Part shown: positions 9,054-17,841 of the stretch, piece after piece
Layout: each line of letters starts with the position of its first letter
How positions within the stretch are numbered: the stretch's first letter is position 1
NCBI RefSeq assembly: GCF_000747525.1
Contig: NZ_CP009278.1
Location: forward strand, 3,782,001-3,846,000
Reading direction: 5' to 3'
Source: Sphingobacterium sp. ML3W
GTDB taxonomy: Bacteria > Bacteroidota > Bacteroidia > Sphingobacteriales > Sphingobacteriaceae
Length of the DNA stretch: 64,000 bases
Position numbers and translations under genes: made by a program
The notes under the pieces: generated by a model
Database searches by the model: none
The model's input: only the letters and a program-made list of their open reading frames with translations
Told to the model about the DNA's origin: nothing

Positions 9054-9896
9054 TTAAATCGCTATTACCCCTCTAAAATATCCTGCCGATTCAGCCATGC
9101 CAGCCAAAGGATCTTCCATATCTTTTTCGTGCTCTAGGCTACATTTACCCGTATAATTTACTTTGCGCAATGCTTGAACAAATAAAGGAATATCGATTAC
9201 GCCACGTCCCAGTTCACAAGTGGTACCATCTGCAGTTGCTGAGGTAACATTTTTCAAATGGATATCAAAAATTCGTCTATGGTATTTCTCCAAATCTTTT
9301 ATTGCATCTTGAGCATCTCGCGTGTCATGCCCCATATCAAAACACATCCCCACATTTTCATCCAGATTTTTGATCAGATTAAAAATAACAGTGGCATTCG
9401 GATACAATTTATCTTCAGGTCCATGGTTATGAATACCAAACTTGATACCCGTTTCCTTCGTTTTATTGGAAAGGTATTGTAGATCCTCTGTATTGGGTAT
9501 ACCAATAATCAGGTTAACTCCCACTCGATTGGCATAATCAAAGGCATCATCAATTTCTTTTGTAGATTTTGTATAGATAGGTCCTACTGCGTAACCAGTA
9601 ACACCAGATTGCTCTAATTTATCATGAAAATCGGTAATTTCTGCTGCTGTACTGTTGAAAGGTAGATGAAAATCTTTTATACATAGATATTTGATATCCA
9701 TCCGTTTCATCATGTTCAAAGACTCATCTAACTTAAAGTTCACAAAACTATAACCAGCTACTCCTAGTTGAAATCCATCTTCCTTTTTTTTCTTCACTAA
9801 CGTAGCTGCTTGTGCCTTTAATTGAAATGTACTGGCCAGGGCTATCCCAGATATCCCAAAAAAACCCTTTTGGAGAAAAACTCTTCTTGTATTCAT
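9054..9896 (-). CDS. Exported sugar phosphate isomerase/epimerase-like TIM-barrel protein
   Basis: A 280-residue protein of the xylose isomerase-like TIM-barrel superfamily (AP endonuclease 2 fold). The N-terminus MNTRRVFLQKGFFGISGIAL carries a twin-arginine-type signal and ends near LKAQAATL, so export to the periplasm is expected. Barrel signs are FQLGVAGYSF at the start, GIHNHGPEDK and VGMCFDMGHDTRDA with likely metal-binding His and Asp/Glu residues, DIHLKNV, and SLEHEKDMEDP near the end. Members of this family often occur with DUF1080 and PQQ-propeller proteins in Bacteroidetes, as found further along in this window, in the breakdown of 3-keto sugars. Its exact substrate is unknown. It is a monocistronic unit. 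Confidence 0.82.
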   Translation of the reverse strand: MNTRRVFLQKGFFGISGIALASTFQLKAQAATLVKKKKEDGFQLGVAGYSFVNFKLDESLNMMKRMDIKYLCIKDFHLPFNSTAAEITDFHDKLEQSGVTGYAVGPIYTKSTKEIDDAFDYANRVGVNLIIGIPNTEDLQYLSNKTKETGIKFGIHNHGPEDKLYPNATVIFNLIKNLDENVGMCFDMGHDTRDAQDAIKDLEKYHRRIFDIHLKNVTSATADGTTCELGRGVIDIPLFVQALRKVNYTGKCSLEHEKDMEDPLAGMAESAGYFRGVIAI

Positions 9897-10290
9897 AATA
9901 ATATTGGTATTATTAACTTGGTTTGGTTCATATTGGTCAAAACATAGTGCCGACCTATTATTAAGGTCTTAATTTAGCAATTAAGATCTGGTAAATAAAA
10001 TTTAATTATCAATAGCCTGCAATCCGACGCATCACTTTCCTCTCCCTTTAATACCCTGTTACCTCTTCACTTTGCAAAACAAACCCTACTGAAATTTGGT
10101 TATTCAATTTATTTTCAGTATCTTACAGAAATGTAGGTTTAAAACAACGAGATTTCTCTACGTACGTCGTTCATTGATGCCGATATCTCCGATAACATTT
10201 CAGGGCTGCATACAGATCATCTGTTTACAGCGATTCTTTCCTATCGTAGAGAGAAAGAATCATATATCATTCATTTAAAAAAGAAATAAT
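9897..10290. other. Intergenic region, no supported gene
   Basis: About 390 bases between the divergent TIM-barrel gene and the small gene at 10291. It contains a hairpin with arms TCTTAATT (9967-9974) and AATTAAGA (9979-9986). A 60-codon frame at 10096-10278 has no protein-like features. No exact promoter match was found. Confidence 0.35.
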
Positions 10291-10572
10291 TTGAAACAAA
10301 GCATTTTGGTCAACTATCCCAAGAAGACCTCTACTCCCGTGAACGTACAATTCAGTATTACCAAACATGGCAAATTCAAAACAATTACCTGCTCGGTACC
10401 AACTGCCGATTCGGCACCTGTGTGGTTAGAATTACGTAAGTTTGAACTTGTCGGTATGAAGTACGACGGTAATTATGAATTGCTTTTTGAGCACAGAAAA
10501 TACGAAAAAAATATGGATACCGTACTCTTTATGGATAAGGTATTTGAAAGCATTATAGCCGTAGCTAATTAA
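10291..10572 (+). CDS. Small hypothetical protein, TTG start
   Basis: A 93-residue frame with balanced, soluble composition: a beta-rich first half (VNVQFSITKHGKFKTITCSV), then LELRKFELVGMKYDGNYELLFEHRKY and a helical end. There is no signal peptide or membrane segment. An in-frame stop at 10276-10278 and the absence of an ATG before residue 56 force a TTG start at 10291 or 10306, which is unusual here. I do not recognise a family. The protein-like composition and the perfect terminator hairpin just downstream argue that it is real. It is alone and convergent with the hexosaminidase gene. Confidence 0.55.
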   Translation: MKQSILVNYPKKTSTPVNVQFSITKHGKFKTITCSVPTADSAPVWLELRKFELVGMKYDGNYELLFEHRKYEKNMDTVLFMDKVFESIIAVAN

Positions 10573-10617
10573 GCTCACAGATAAACAACCTTACGATTTA
10601 AATTATTAAATTAAGGG

Positions 10618-10666
10618 TTATAAACAGGTAAAGCTGTCCAAAATGGACAGCTTTACCTGTTTATAA
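10618..10666. terminator. Perfect 23-base-pair hairpin between convergent genes
   Basis: Positions 10618-10640 and 10644-10666 are exact reverse complements with a 3-base AAA loop. The core pairs ACAGGTAAAGCTGTCC. It sits 46 bases after the small gene and 21 bases after the hexosaminidase stop codon, so it can terminate both. The stem is unusually long and perfect for an ordinary terminator. Confidence 0.75.
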
Positions 10667-10686
10667 TAAGTTTCATCAATTCATAA

Positions 10687-13068
10687 CTATCGCATTCTAA
10701 ATTCACTCATAAGCTCCTGTGCGGTCATTTTTTGATTATACACTTTCAACTCATCCAATATCGCATTCTTTAAACTGATTTCGGACAGAGGAAAAACTAA
10801 GGTCTGTACTTTCTTATACTTGATTTCCTTCCCATTATTCTTATCCTTATAAGGCATCACTACATCATATGGTTTCATGTCTTTGACCAATTTGCCATTA
10901 ACATACAATTGTGTCCCTATGTTGTCACCAGTGATGCTTACCTGACTCCACTCGTTTACAGGTAAAGAATAATCAAAGTAATACTGATAACCATCACGTG
11001 TAAATCCAAGCCCCTTATCATCACTGAATATTTTAGCATTCTTAGACTTAAAAAGATCACCTTTTAATTGCGCTGCCGGTTTGACCCAAAAAGACACCGT
11101 ATACTGCTCCCCAATTTCAGCTATAGGCAACACCAATTGACTTGCATCTCCAGTAAACTTAAGTCCATTGCCCTTTATACCTTTTTCAAACTGTGTTCCC
11201 GAAGCTTGCGCATCTTTCCATTCGTTGTCCAGCTGATTGCGTGTTTGCGAATCAAAGTTCAGGTAAAGTAGCAAAGGATCATCAGCGATATAATGACCTC
11301 TCATATTCAAACCTGGAGCTTCTATGACCGATTTCTTTTTTTCATTGAAGGTAAATAAGCTTGAATGTAGATCTTCTGCTCCCCACATTTTCTCGGAAAG
11401 CACCTGCACAGCTGGGAACACACGGTTATGCACATCTTTTTCCGATATTCCATTTCCTGCGATATCATTCCATACCGCAAACATGCCTCCGTCAACGATA
11501 GGATCACCTTTTTCAAAGGTGATATCACCAATCTTTCTCGGTTCCCAATTATTATATAAGTTGTCTGTATTCAAGTAATCGTAGTAATAACCCGCTGCCG
11601 GCACGATATACAGCCATCCATCAGGTGTACTGATCTGTTGGTAGCCCAATTTCTTCATCGCGATAGGATCGGCATAACCGTTGTACCACATATTCAGACG
11701 CACATCCTTCACTGTAACAGGTGTCGTACCTTGAGCATGCGTCAATGCTCCCCAAGCGCGTACCTTCTTACCATTGCCCTGTACCACTTTGATGACAAAA
11801 TCTGTAAATTTTCTAAATTTCTCAGATTCACTTTTATCATATTCATCCGTTCCGACGTGCACTTCTTCACCAATAAACACCGGGTTAGGACCTTTTGTAT
11901 ACTCGTCAAATATATTCTTGACCACTTCGTATGTCAACGGATTGTCTAGGTCAAGATGATCCTGTCCATACTTTTCACTACCTACACCGGGTACTGCCTG
12001 GCTGATAGCCAATGAATGAGCAGGAACATCGATTTCAGGAATAATAGTCACTCCATAACGAAGTGCTTTTTTTTGCAATGCTATAAATTCAGCCTTGGTA
12101 TAATGCCCATCTTTAGAAGCTAGATTTGGATAGCGTTCATTTTCTAACCTAAATCCCGAATACGTATTATCCCAGTTATAATTAAAGTACTTTGGAAAAG
12201 CATTATCACTAAGGTGAATATGAAAATTAGACATCTTATAATAAGACATCAGCTCGACGTAATCATTTAAAAAATCGATCGTAAAAAATTTACGCCCTAC
12301 ATCCAACATAAATCCCCGCACCTCGTAGGTAGGGTAATCACGAGAGAAGCCTTTTGGTATTGTCAGTTGTTTATTGTTTTGAGAGAGCAGCTGCAACAGC
12401 GTTCTTGTTCCGAAAACCTTACCGTTGTAATTTGGAGCTTGAATGCTGAAAACATCATCAATTTTTAGGGAATACCCTTCATTGCCTAGGGCTTTGTCGC
12501 CTTTAGAACCAATAAAGATATCGCCTGCTTTTGGTTCTCCCGTTCGCACAGGCAAATCCAGTCCAATCAACTTTTTGATATCTTCTTTTAAAAGTTGTGC
12601 GGCTTTAGCCGACTCCTCATCCTGCTGTTGTAAGACAATTGCAGATTCTGAACGTAATTTAAATACCCCATCCACCCCATACCATTCACGAAGTGACGGA
12701 ATAACAAAAGGCTGCTCTCCTACTCCTTGATCTCCATAAACACCTTTGATGACGATATCTTTCATCGGAATCTCACCAAAAGCATGGTCCGATTTGCGTA
12801 CGATCTTATAAAGTACATTTACTTTTTTATCAATTAAAGGTTGTGAAATTTGACCATTTAGGTCAATCACCACTTTATTATCCGATCCGATTAAGGAGAC
12901 TTCATATCCTTTTATCTTTGGAACGACCAGCTTATTATTCTTAAGAGTAGGTTGAGAAAAAAGAGGACTTAATTTTGTAACAGCAAGGCTATCGAGCTGC
13001 GCCTGTGCAAAAAGACTACCAGCAAAAAGCTGAAATGCCATTATTGCATAGATTTTTTTCAATTTCAT
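10687..13068 (-). CDS. Secreted GH20 beta-N-acetylhexosaminidase with C-terminal LamG domain
   Basis: A 793-residue exported protein (signal peptide MKLKKIYAIMAFQLFAGSLFAQ). Residues about 110-240 form the GH20b N-terminal domain (ESAIVLQQQDEESAKAAQLL, then IFIGSKGDKALGNEGYSL). The GH20 barrel follows (YEVRGFMLDVGRKFF, NFHIHLSDNAFP, TIIPEIDVPAHS). The catalytic Asp-Glu pair of the substrate-assisted mechanism is D408-E409 in HVGTDEYDK. Residues about 615-793 are a concanavalin/LamG-like domain (YTVSFWVKPAAQLKG, GTQLYVNGKLVKD) that probably binds carbohydrate. The enzyme should release terminal GlcNAc or GalNAc from glycans or chitooligosaccharides in the periplasm or at the outer membrane. 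It is monocistronic. Confidence 0.93.
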   Translation of the reverse strand: MKLKKIYAIMAFQLFAGSLFAQAQLDSLAVTKLSPLFSQPTLKNNKLVVPKIKGYEVSLIGSDNKVVIDLNGQISQPLIDKKVNVLYKIVRKSDHAFGEIPMKDIVIKGVYGDQGVGEQPFVIPSLREWYGVDGVFKLRSESAIVLQQQDEESAKAAQLLKEDIKKLIGLDLPVRTGEPKAGDIFIGSKGDKALGNEGYSLKIDDVFSIQAPNYNGKVFGTRTLLQLLSQNNKQLTIPKGFSRDYPTYEVRGFMLDVGRKFFTIDFLNDYVELMSYYKMSNFHIHLSDNAFPKYFNYNWDNTYSGFRLENERYPNLASKDGHYTKAEFIALQKKALRYGVTIIPEIDVPAHSLAISQAVPGVGSEKYGQDHLDLDNPLTYEVVKNIFDEYTKGPNPVFIGEEVHVGTDEYDKSESEKFRKFTDFVIKVVQGNGKKVRAWGALTHAQGTTPVTVKDVRLNMWYNGYADPIAMKKLGYQQISTPDGWLYIVPAAGYYYDYLNTDNLYNNWEPRKIGDITFEKGDPIVDGGMFAVWNDIAGNGISEKDVHNRVFPAVQVLSEKMWGAEDLHSSLFTFNEKKKSVIEAPGLNMRGHYIADDPLLLYLNFDSQTRNQLDNEWKDAQASGTQFEKGIKGNGLKFTGDASQLVLPIAEIGEQYTVSFWVKPAAQLKGDLFKSKNAKIFSDDKGLGFTRDGYQYYFDYSLPVNEWSQVSITGDNIGTQLYVNGKLVKDMKPYDVVMPYKDKNNGKEIKYKKVQTLVFPLSEISLKNAILDELKVYNQKMTAQELMSEFRMR

Positions 13069-13554
13069 AATTATCTTATGTAGTTTAGATTTAATGCTGC
13101 TAAAGTGCGAAAATTTATTTAAAAGTGGTTGAATTTTAGTTTAAAAGCGACGCAGAATCGACTTATTATACTGAGGGATAAGTTTATTAATGACCAAAGC
13201 TTAACCCTAGTCATTCGATACAACCAACCCTACTCTGGATTTTACCATTATAATGTCAAACGTCATTATTGCACGGAGTCTACATATAATTCTTTTACCT
13301 CATCCATAGCTTCTCTACACTATAAAAAACAATGCCCACTAATAGTAGATTGAACAAAAAACCAAATAGATAAAAACGAGAAAAAGAAAAACCCATATTA
13401 TCATACATATTCTTAGTTCGTTTTTCTGTAAAATGTAATACAAATAGAATACATTGGATTGTACTAAAGCTAATGCATACCCAATGGTTTATAATGTGAC
13501 ATCAAACATATCAAAAAATTAACAATCAATATGTTAAAAAACTCTAAATAAAAA
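13069..13554. other. Intergenic region upstream of the hexosaminidase gene
   Basis: Nearly 490 bases without a credible gene. It should contain the hexosaminidase promoter on the minus strand. A 74-codon frame at 13129-13353 on the plus strand has no family resemblance and poor composition. I see no exact promoter match and no strong hairpin before the terminator at 13555. Confidence 0.35.
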
Positions 13555-13582
13555 AAAGCTACGTCTCGCGAGACGTAGCTTT
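13555..13582 (-). terminator. Perfect palindromic terminator of the propeller/HEAT/cytochrome c gene
   Basis: A 28-base perfect palindrome with half-site AAAGCTACGTCTCG begins 24 bases after the stop codon of the gene at 13606-16281. On the minus strand it is followed by four further T residues, giving a classic intrinsic terminator. The right arm must open a few central pairs to form a loop. Confidence 0.88.
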
Positions 13583-13605
13583 CCATAAACATATAATTAC
13601 TAACC

Positions 13606-16281
13606 TTACTTTTGTTTTTCAAGAAAAGCGACCAAAGAAGCGAACTCTTCAACTGTTAATGAATTTGCCAAACCTGCTGGCATCATAGAATTGCTCATTT
13701 CTTTTCTAGTTGCTATATTATTCTTTTTAACAGTCGTAACCGAACCAGCGATATCTCTCAATACAACTTGATCTGCTGTTTCTTTTGTTACAAAACCCAT
13801 AAAACTCTTTTTATCCTTGGTACTGATCAACACCGTTGAAAAACCTTGAGATATAGAAGCATTAGGTTTCAAAATAGATTCTGCAATTTGCTCACGATTC
13901 ATGATTGCCCCAATCTGGCCCATAAATGGTCCTTTCATCGTTTCACTTTTGCTAACACTATGACAAGCATAACATCCTTGTTTTGTAAATAATGCTTTTC
14001 CTTTTACAGGATCACCTTTGATTTTAGAGATCGCTATCAAGATATCTTCGATAGAAGTTTTACCAACTTGTCCTTTTTGGTTTTTGATTTTATTTAAATC
14101 AACTTTTTTCTCTGCCCCTTCTTTTACAGCAACTTCTTTCTTTACGATATTGAAAGCAGCGATTTCCATGCGGAACTTATCATTCAGATCTGCAAAAAAC
14201 TGTTTTTTTGAAGCTCCAGCCTTTACGCTTTCCGCTTTTAAGAACTGTTCAATTGCTGGAGAAGATTCCCAAACGATACCTTTGTAGTATGGTCCGTGTG
14301 AATCTGGACGAGTACCCCACCACCATGATGCATCATAAGCCGCTTCTTTTTTATACAAACGAGCTAGCGTTACCAAAATTTTATCTTTCAACTTTTGGTC
14401 TTTAGATTTTCCGTAGGCGGAAATTAATCCGTCAACTGCTCTAGCATCATGCATATAACGCATAGCCCACAACGCTAAATCAGGACTCTCAGTTCCCAAG
14501 AACCCAACACTTGGATTAACGGCATTCAAACGAACTAAAGCTTGCACTGCTAGATGCGAAGGTATAATCGCTGCATTAGGAACATGATGTGGTCCTTCGA
14601 CTCCTTTTGCTGGCGCAACAAATGATGCTGGCACGGGTGTCTGTAACAAGGCATTTGCTGCTTCGATACGTCCAAGTCGTCCTAAAGCAACTATAGAAGC
14701 TGTTTGCACACGTATCGATGGGTCTTTTAAGCCGTCAATAAATGGATCGATTGGAACTTGATCCAATGTACCCAAACGATCTGTCAATGTACGTAAAGCA
14801 AATTCACGGAGCTGATCTTCTTTTGCTAATGCAACTAAAGCTGGAATTCCTTTTTCTTTTGCAACTTGCGTATAGGTATAGATAGCTGCTACGCGTGCAC
14901 TTAATGCTAAACTCTTATCTTTTGCAATAGCTAGTGTTGCTGATGCAACCTCATCAGCAGGTCTTGAAAGAAGTTCTTGTGAAGCATAAAATCGGGCTGT
15001 TGCACTTCCTGATTTCAATAAATCAGTCAACTCTGCAACAGTAGATTTCTTCACATTAGGAAATGCTTTATACGTCCATCCTTTTGGAACTGCACGAGCA
15101 ACATAACCTTTATCTGGGTTCCCTGAATATCCGGCACCATCCCAAGCTGCTAAGTATAATCTACCTGAACCATCTACATCCAAATCCGTGATTTGTGGCA
15201 ATTTGATAAACTCTTCTTCTTTTTGAGTAAAACTTGGTCCATCTGGAGTCACATGATGCATATAAAGGAAACTTCTTCCCCAATCTGCCATCATAGGTAC
15301 TTTATTGTACTTTGCTGGCCAAGTATCTTCGTCCATAAATAAAGAACCTGTACCCGAACCACCACCTAACATGGCTAAAGCAGGAATAATTTCTTCTGTA
15401 AAGTTTTGAAACAATAATGGATAACCATATTCTCCAGATTGGATCTGATGTGAGAAACGAATATCCCATCCTCCACCATCATTGGTATTATCCCGCGTAA
15501 AAATGTTCATATAAGGATCGATAGCTACGTCGTAAATATTACGTAAACCATGCGTATAGACTTCCATTTCTTTACCATCAGGACGTACGCGTAAAATACC
15601 CCCTCCTAACATCGTCAGTTTTTTACCATCAGTACCTGTTGCATTGTGAAATCCAAAGTCACCAACGGCAATATACATCCAGCCGTCAATACCCATTCTA
15701 ATACCATTGGTGGCGTGGTCAGTACCACGTTCTTGAATATATTTGGTATTACTCAATCCGACAATAAGCGGTTTGGCTGCGCCATCTGCTATTCCATCTT
15801 GATCCTTATCTTCAAAAACCACCAAATCCATTCCTGTAGCTATTCCTGACGAAGCATCGAATGTGGTATGTAGAACAAAGACTTGGTCTCCTAAGATAAA
15901 TATACCTCTAGGATTATCAACACGAGCAAAATCGGTATGCTTATCCATTTTCCCATCATTGTCTGTATCGACAAATCGGCGGATAAATCCTTTTCCCATA
16001 TCTTTTCCTAACGATCCGATCATATCAACACCAACATACACTTCACCCGTAGGTGCCACTGCTAAACAAGCTGGGCTTGGGGTAACATCTGCACCTGTAA
16101 AGGGCGTCATGATGAGATCTGCTGGCGCTCCTGGTAAAGTTTTGACACTATCCTGCACCTGTTGTGCCGTCGAATAATTTGTGCTTTTTGTTGTTACTTT
16201 TTGTTGTTCAGGCTTTTCGACATTATTGGTAAAACCCAATAATATAGGAAAGAGAAACAATAGATTTAATGTCCTTTTCAT
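13606..16281 (-). CDS. Secreted PVC-type dehydrogenase: beta-propeller, HEAT repeats, cytochrome c
   Basis: An 891-residue exported protein (N-terminus MKRTLNLLFLFPILLGFTNN). Residues about 50-400 are a PQQ-type sugar dehydrogenase-like propeller of the membrane-bound dehydrogenase family (NGIRMGIDGWMYIAVGDFG, then GGGILRVRPDGKEMEVYTHG and DNTNDGGGWD). Residues about 420-620 are alpha-helical HEAT-like repeats (VAALGRLGRIEAANALL). The C-terminal 150 residues form a haem-binding domain with CYACH and the segment MKGPFMGQIGAIMNREQIAES. Proteins of this build are thought to oxidise sugars or glycosides in the periplasm and pass electrons to the haem. The substrate is unknown and PQQ use is not certain. 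It is monocistronic with its own terminator. Confidence 0.87.
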   Translation of the reverse strand: MKRTLNLLFLFPILLGFTNNVEKPEQQKVTTKSTNYSTAQQVQDSVKTLPGAPADLIMTPFTGADVTPSPACLAVAPTGEVYVGVDMIGSLGKDMGKGFIRRFVDTDNDGKMDKHTDFARVDNPRGIFILGDQVFVLHTTFDASSGIATGMDLVVFEDKDQDGIADGAAKPLIVGLSNTKYIQERGTDHATNGIRMGIDGWMYIAVGDFGFHNATGTDGKKLTMLGGGILRVRPDGKEMEVYTHGLRNIYDVAIDPYMNIFTRDNTNDGGGWDIRFSHQIQSGEYGYPLLFQNFTEEIIPALAMLGGGSGTGSLFMDEDTWPAKYNKVPMMADWGRSFLYMHHVTPDGPSFTQKEEEFIKLPQITDLDVDGSGRLYLAAWDGAGYSGNPDKGYVARAVPKGWTYKAFPNVKKSTVAELTDLLKSGSATARFYASQELLSRPADEVASATLAIAKDKSLALSARVAAIYTYTQVAKEKGIPALVALAKEDQLREFALRTLTDRLGTLDQVPIDPFIDGLKDPSIRVQTASIVALGRLGRIEAANALLQTPVPASFVAPAKGVEGPHHVPNAAIIPSHLAVQALVRLNAVNPSVGFLGTESPDLALWAMRYMHDARAVDGLISAYGKSKDQKLKDKILVTLARLYKKEAAYDASWWWGTRPDSHGPYYKGIVWESSPAIEQFLKAESVKAGASKKQFFADLNDKFRMEIAAFNIVKKEVAVKEGAEKKVDLNKIKNQKGQVGKTSIEDILIAISKIKGDPVKGKALFTKQGCYACHSVSKSETMKGPFMGQIGAIMNREQIAESILKPNASISQGFSTVLISTKDKKSFMGFVTKETADQVVLRDIAGSVTTVKKNNIATRKEMSNSMMPAGLANSLTVEEFASLVAFLEKQK

Positions 16282-16407
16282 TTTAAGGTATTAGATTGAT
16301 TGATTATTGAGCAAATTACAATTATTGGATCAGATTGTTAGTATAATAGCAAGATTATTACGAAAAATTGAGCAGTATTTAAAAATCCATCTTCATGATC
16401 ACAAAAG

Positions 16408-16435
16408 AGAGGTTGTATTAAAAAATACAACCTCT
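16408..16435 (-). terminator. Terminator of the membrane metallophosphoesterase gene
   Basis: AGAGGTTGTATT and AATACAACCTCT form a perfect 12-base stem with an AAAA loop, 26 bases after the stop codon at 16461. On the minus strand a short TTTT follows. The same arm sequence recurs at 24888-24917. Confidence 0.8.
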
Positions 16436-16460
16436 TGATTCTTCAATAACTTGACCTACT

Positions 16461-17657
16461 TCATTTATCTTTGGTTCTTTTTAAGGTAAGAACCGTAATC
16501 TCAGGCCATACGCCTACCCTACCTTTAAGACCATGGTAACCGAAACCTCTATTGACATAAAGGAATTTCCCGTCGCGTTGATATAGTCCTGCCCACTGCT
16601 TATAGAAATATTGGATGGGACTCCATTTAAAACCAAAGAGCTCAATTCCAAATTGCATGCCATGTGTATGCCCAGCCAGAGTCAGGTGCACATGCTTCTC
16701 ATGATCTACAGTAACCGCATCCCAATGAGATGGGTCATGAGACATCAGGATCTTAAAAGAATCTGCTGGTATAGCACCTGTAGCTTGATTGAGGTTACCA
16801 AATTGATGAAAACCGCCTTTGCCCCAATTCTCCACTCCAACTAAAGCAATACTTTGGCCATGTCTATGCAACAAGACTGCTTCGTTGAGTAACAATTTAA
16901 ATCCCATTTCACGATGAATTTCTTTAACACGCAATAGATTAGCCTCTTTGAGTGAAGTGCTCGACCATTTGACATAATCGCCATAATCATGGTTTCCTAG
17001 AACAGAATACTTTCCATAGGGGGCCTTCAATGTCGTAAAAAGATCAATCCAGGAATCCATCTCTGAAGCCAAATTATTAACTAGATCCCCTGTGAACAAC
17101 AGCAAATCGCTATTTTGAGCATTCGCCAAGTCAATACCCTTCTGTACCCCTTTGATATTACGTAAACTACCAGAATGGATATCAGATAATTGTGTGATCG
17201 TAAAATTATCAAATGCTTCGGGTAAATCTGAAAAATAAAGAATCTCTTTTCTAACTCTATAAAAATGCCGACCTCGCGTCAATCCAAAAATAATAGCCAA
17301 AAAAACCGCACCCGCTAGTATAACGACAAGTTCACTGACGTAAAAATTTCGAGGTGGAAAATTACGGAATATCCGACCGATGTCTTCTAGTAATAGAATC
17401 GGAATGGAAAATAATTTTGGAATAAAAATAAGCAACATGGCTGTAATCAAGGTAGATGCGTAACGCTGAATATCGCTGATACGTTGCCGAAGAATTACAG
17501 TGGCTATAATTGCAATAAGGACCAAAATATCTATAACCCAATAAATAACATGAATCAAGGAATTCGAAAAAAGTGTAACAATTGCTTGATAGAAGTAAAT
17601 ATCTCCTACCAAGAATAGTAATAAAATCAAAATAAGTCTCTGTGCCATATTCAACAA
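16461..17657 (-). CDS. Membrane-anchored metallophosphoesterase (YkuE/YaeI-like)
   Basis: A 398-residue protein with about four hydrophobic segments in its first 130 residues and a calcineurin-like phosphoesterase domain after residue 150. Metal-binding motifs are in order: ITQLSDIHSGS (D and H), LLLFTGDLVNN (GD), SVLGNHDYGDY (GNHD), ILMSHDPSHWD (H) and LTLAGHTHGMQFG (GHTH). The family hydrolyses phosphoesters; the YkuE/YaeI branch includes UDP-diacylglucosamine-type pyrophosphatases and related lipid or peptidoglycan-linked enzymes, so a cell-envelope substrate is plausible but unproven. A second in-frame ATG three codons later could be the true start. It is a single-gene unit. Confidence 0.87.
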   Translation of the reverse strand: MLNMAQRLILILLLFLVGDIYFYQAIVTLFSNSLIHVIYWVIDILVLIAIIATVILRQRISDIQRYASTLITAMLLIFIPKLFSIPILLLEDIGRIFRNFPPRNFYVSELVVILAGAVFLAIIFGLTRGRHFYRVRKEILYFSDLPEAFDNFTITQLSDIHSGSLRNIKGVQKGIDLANAQNSDLLLFTGDLVNNLASEMDSWIDLFTTLKAPYGKYSVLGNHDYGDYVKWSSTSLKEANLLRVKEIHREMGFKLLLNEAVLLHRHGQSIALVGVENWGKGGFHQFGNLNQATGAIPADSFKILMSHDPSHWDAVTVDHEKHVHLTLAGHTHGMQFGIELFGFKWSPIQYFYKQWAGLYQRDGKFLYVNRGFGYHGLKGRVGVWPEITVLTLKRTKDK

Positions 17658-17785
17658 GATCTGGAAGAATAAGGCGAATGCCGTGCCAAAACGGAAAAAA
17701 TATTAGAAAAACAATTGATACAGAATGGCTGTGAAATGTTTTACCACTTCAAAATCTACCCCGTCGAGACAAGTAATCAAAAATT

Positions 17786-17815
17786 AAGCGTCACCTCTTT
17801 CGGGAGATGACGCTT
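17786..17815 (-). terminator. Terminator of the siderophore uptake operon
   Basis: Arms AAGCGTCACCTC (plus-strand view) and GAGATGACGCTT pair over 12 positions in minus-strand RNA with one G-U pair, followed by AATTTTT. It lies 26 bases after the PepSY gene stop codon. Confidence 0.8.
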
Positions 17816-17841
17816 GATCAGAAATAATAACTAAAATTACG

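Noticed and set aside
10096..10278. 60-codon plus-strand frame
   Set aside because: Hydrophobic and Cys/Arg-rich mix with no family resemblance, in AT-rich DNA between divergent genes.
13129..13353. 74-codon plus-strand frame upstream of the hexosaminidase gene
   Set aside because: No recognisable motif and poor codon-like composition; probably chance.
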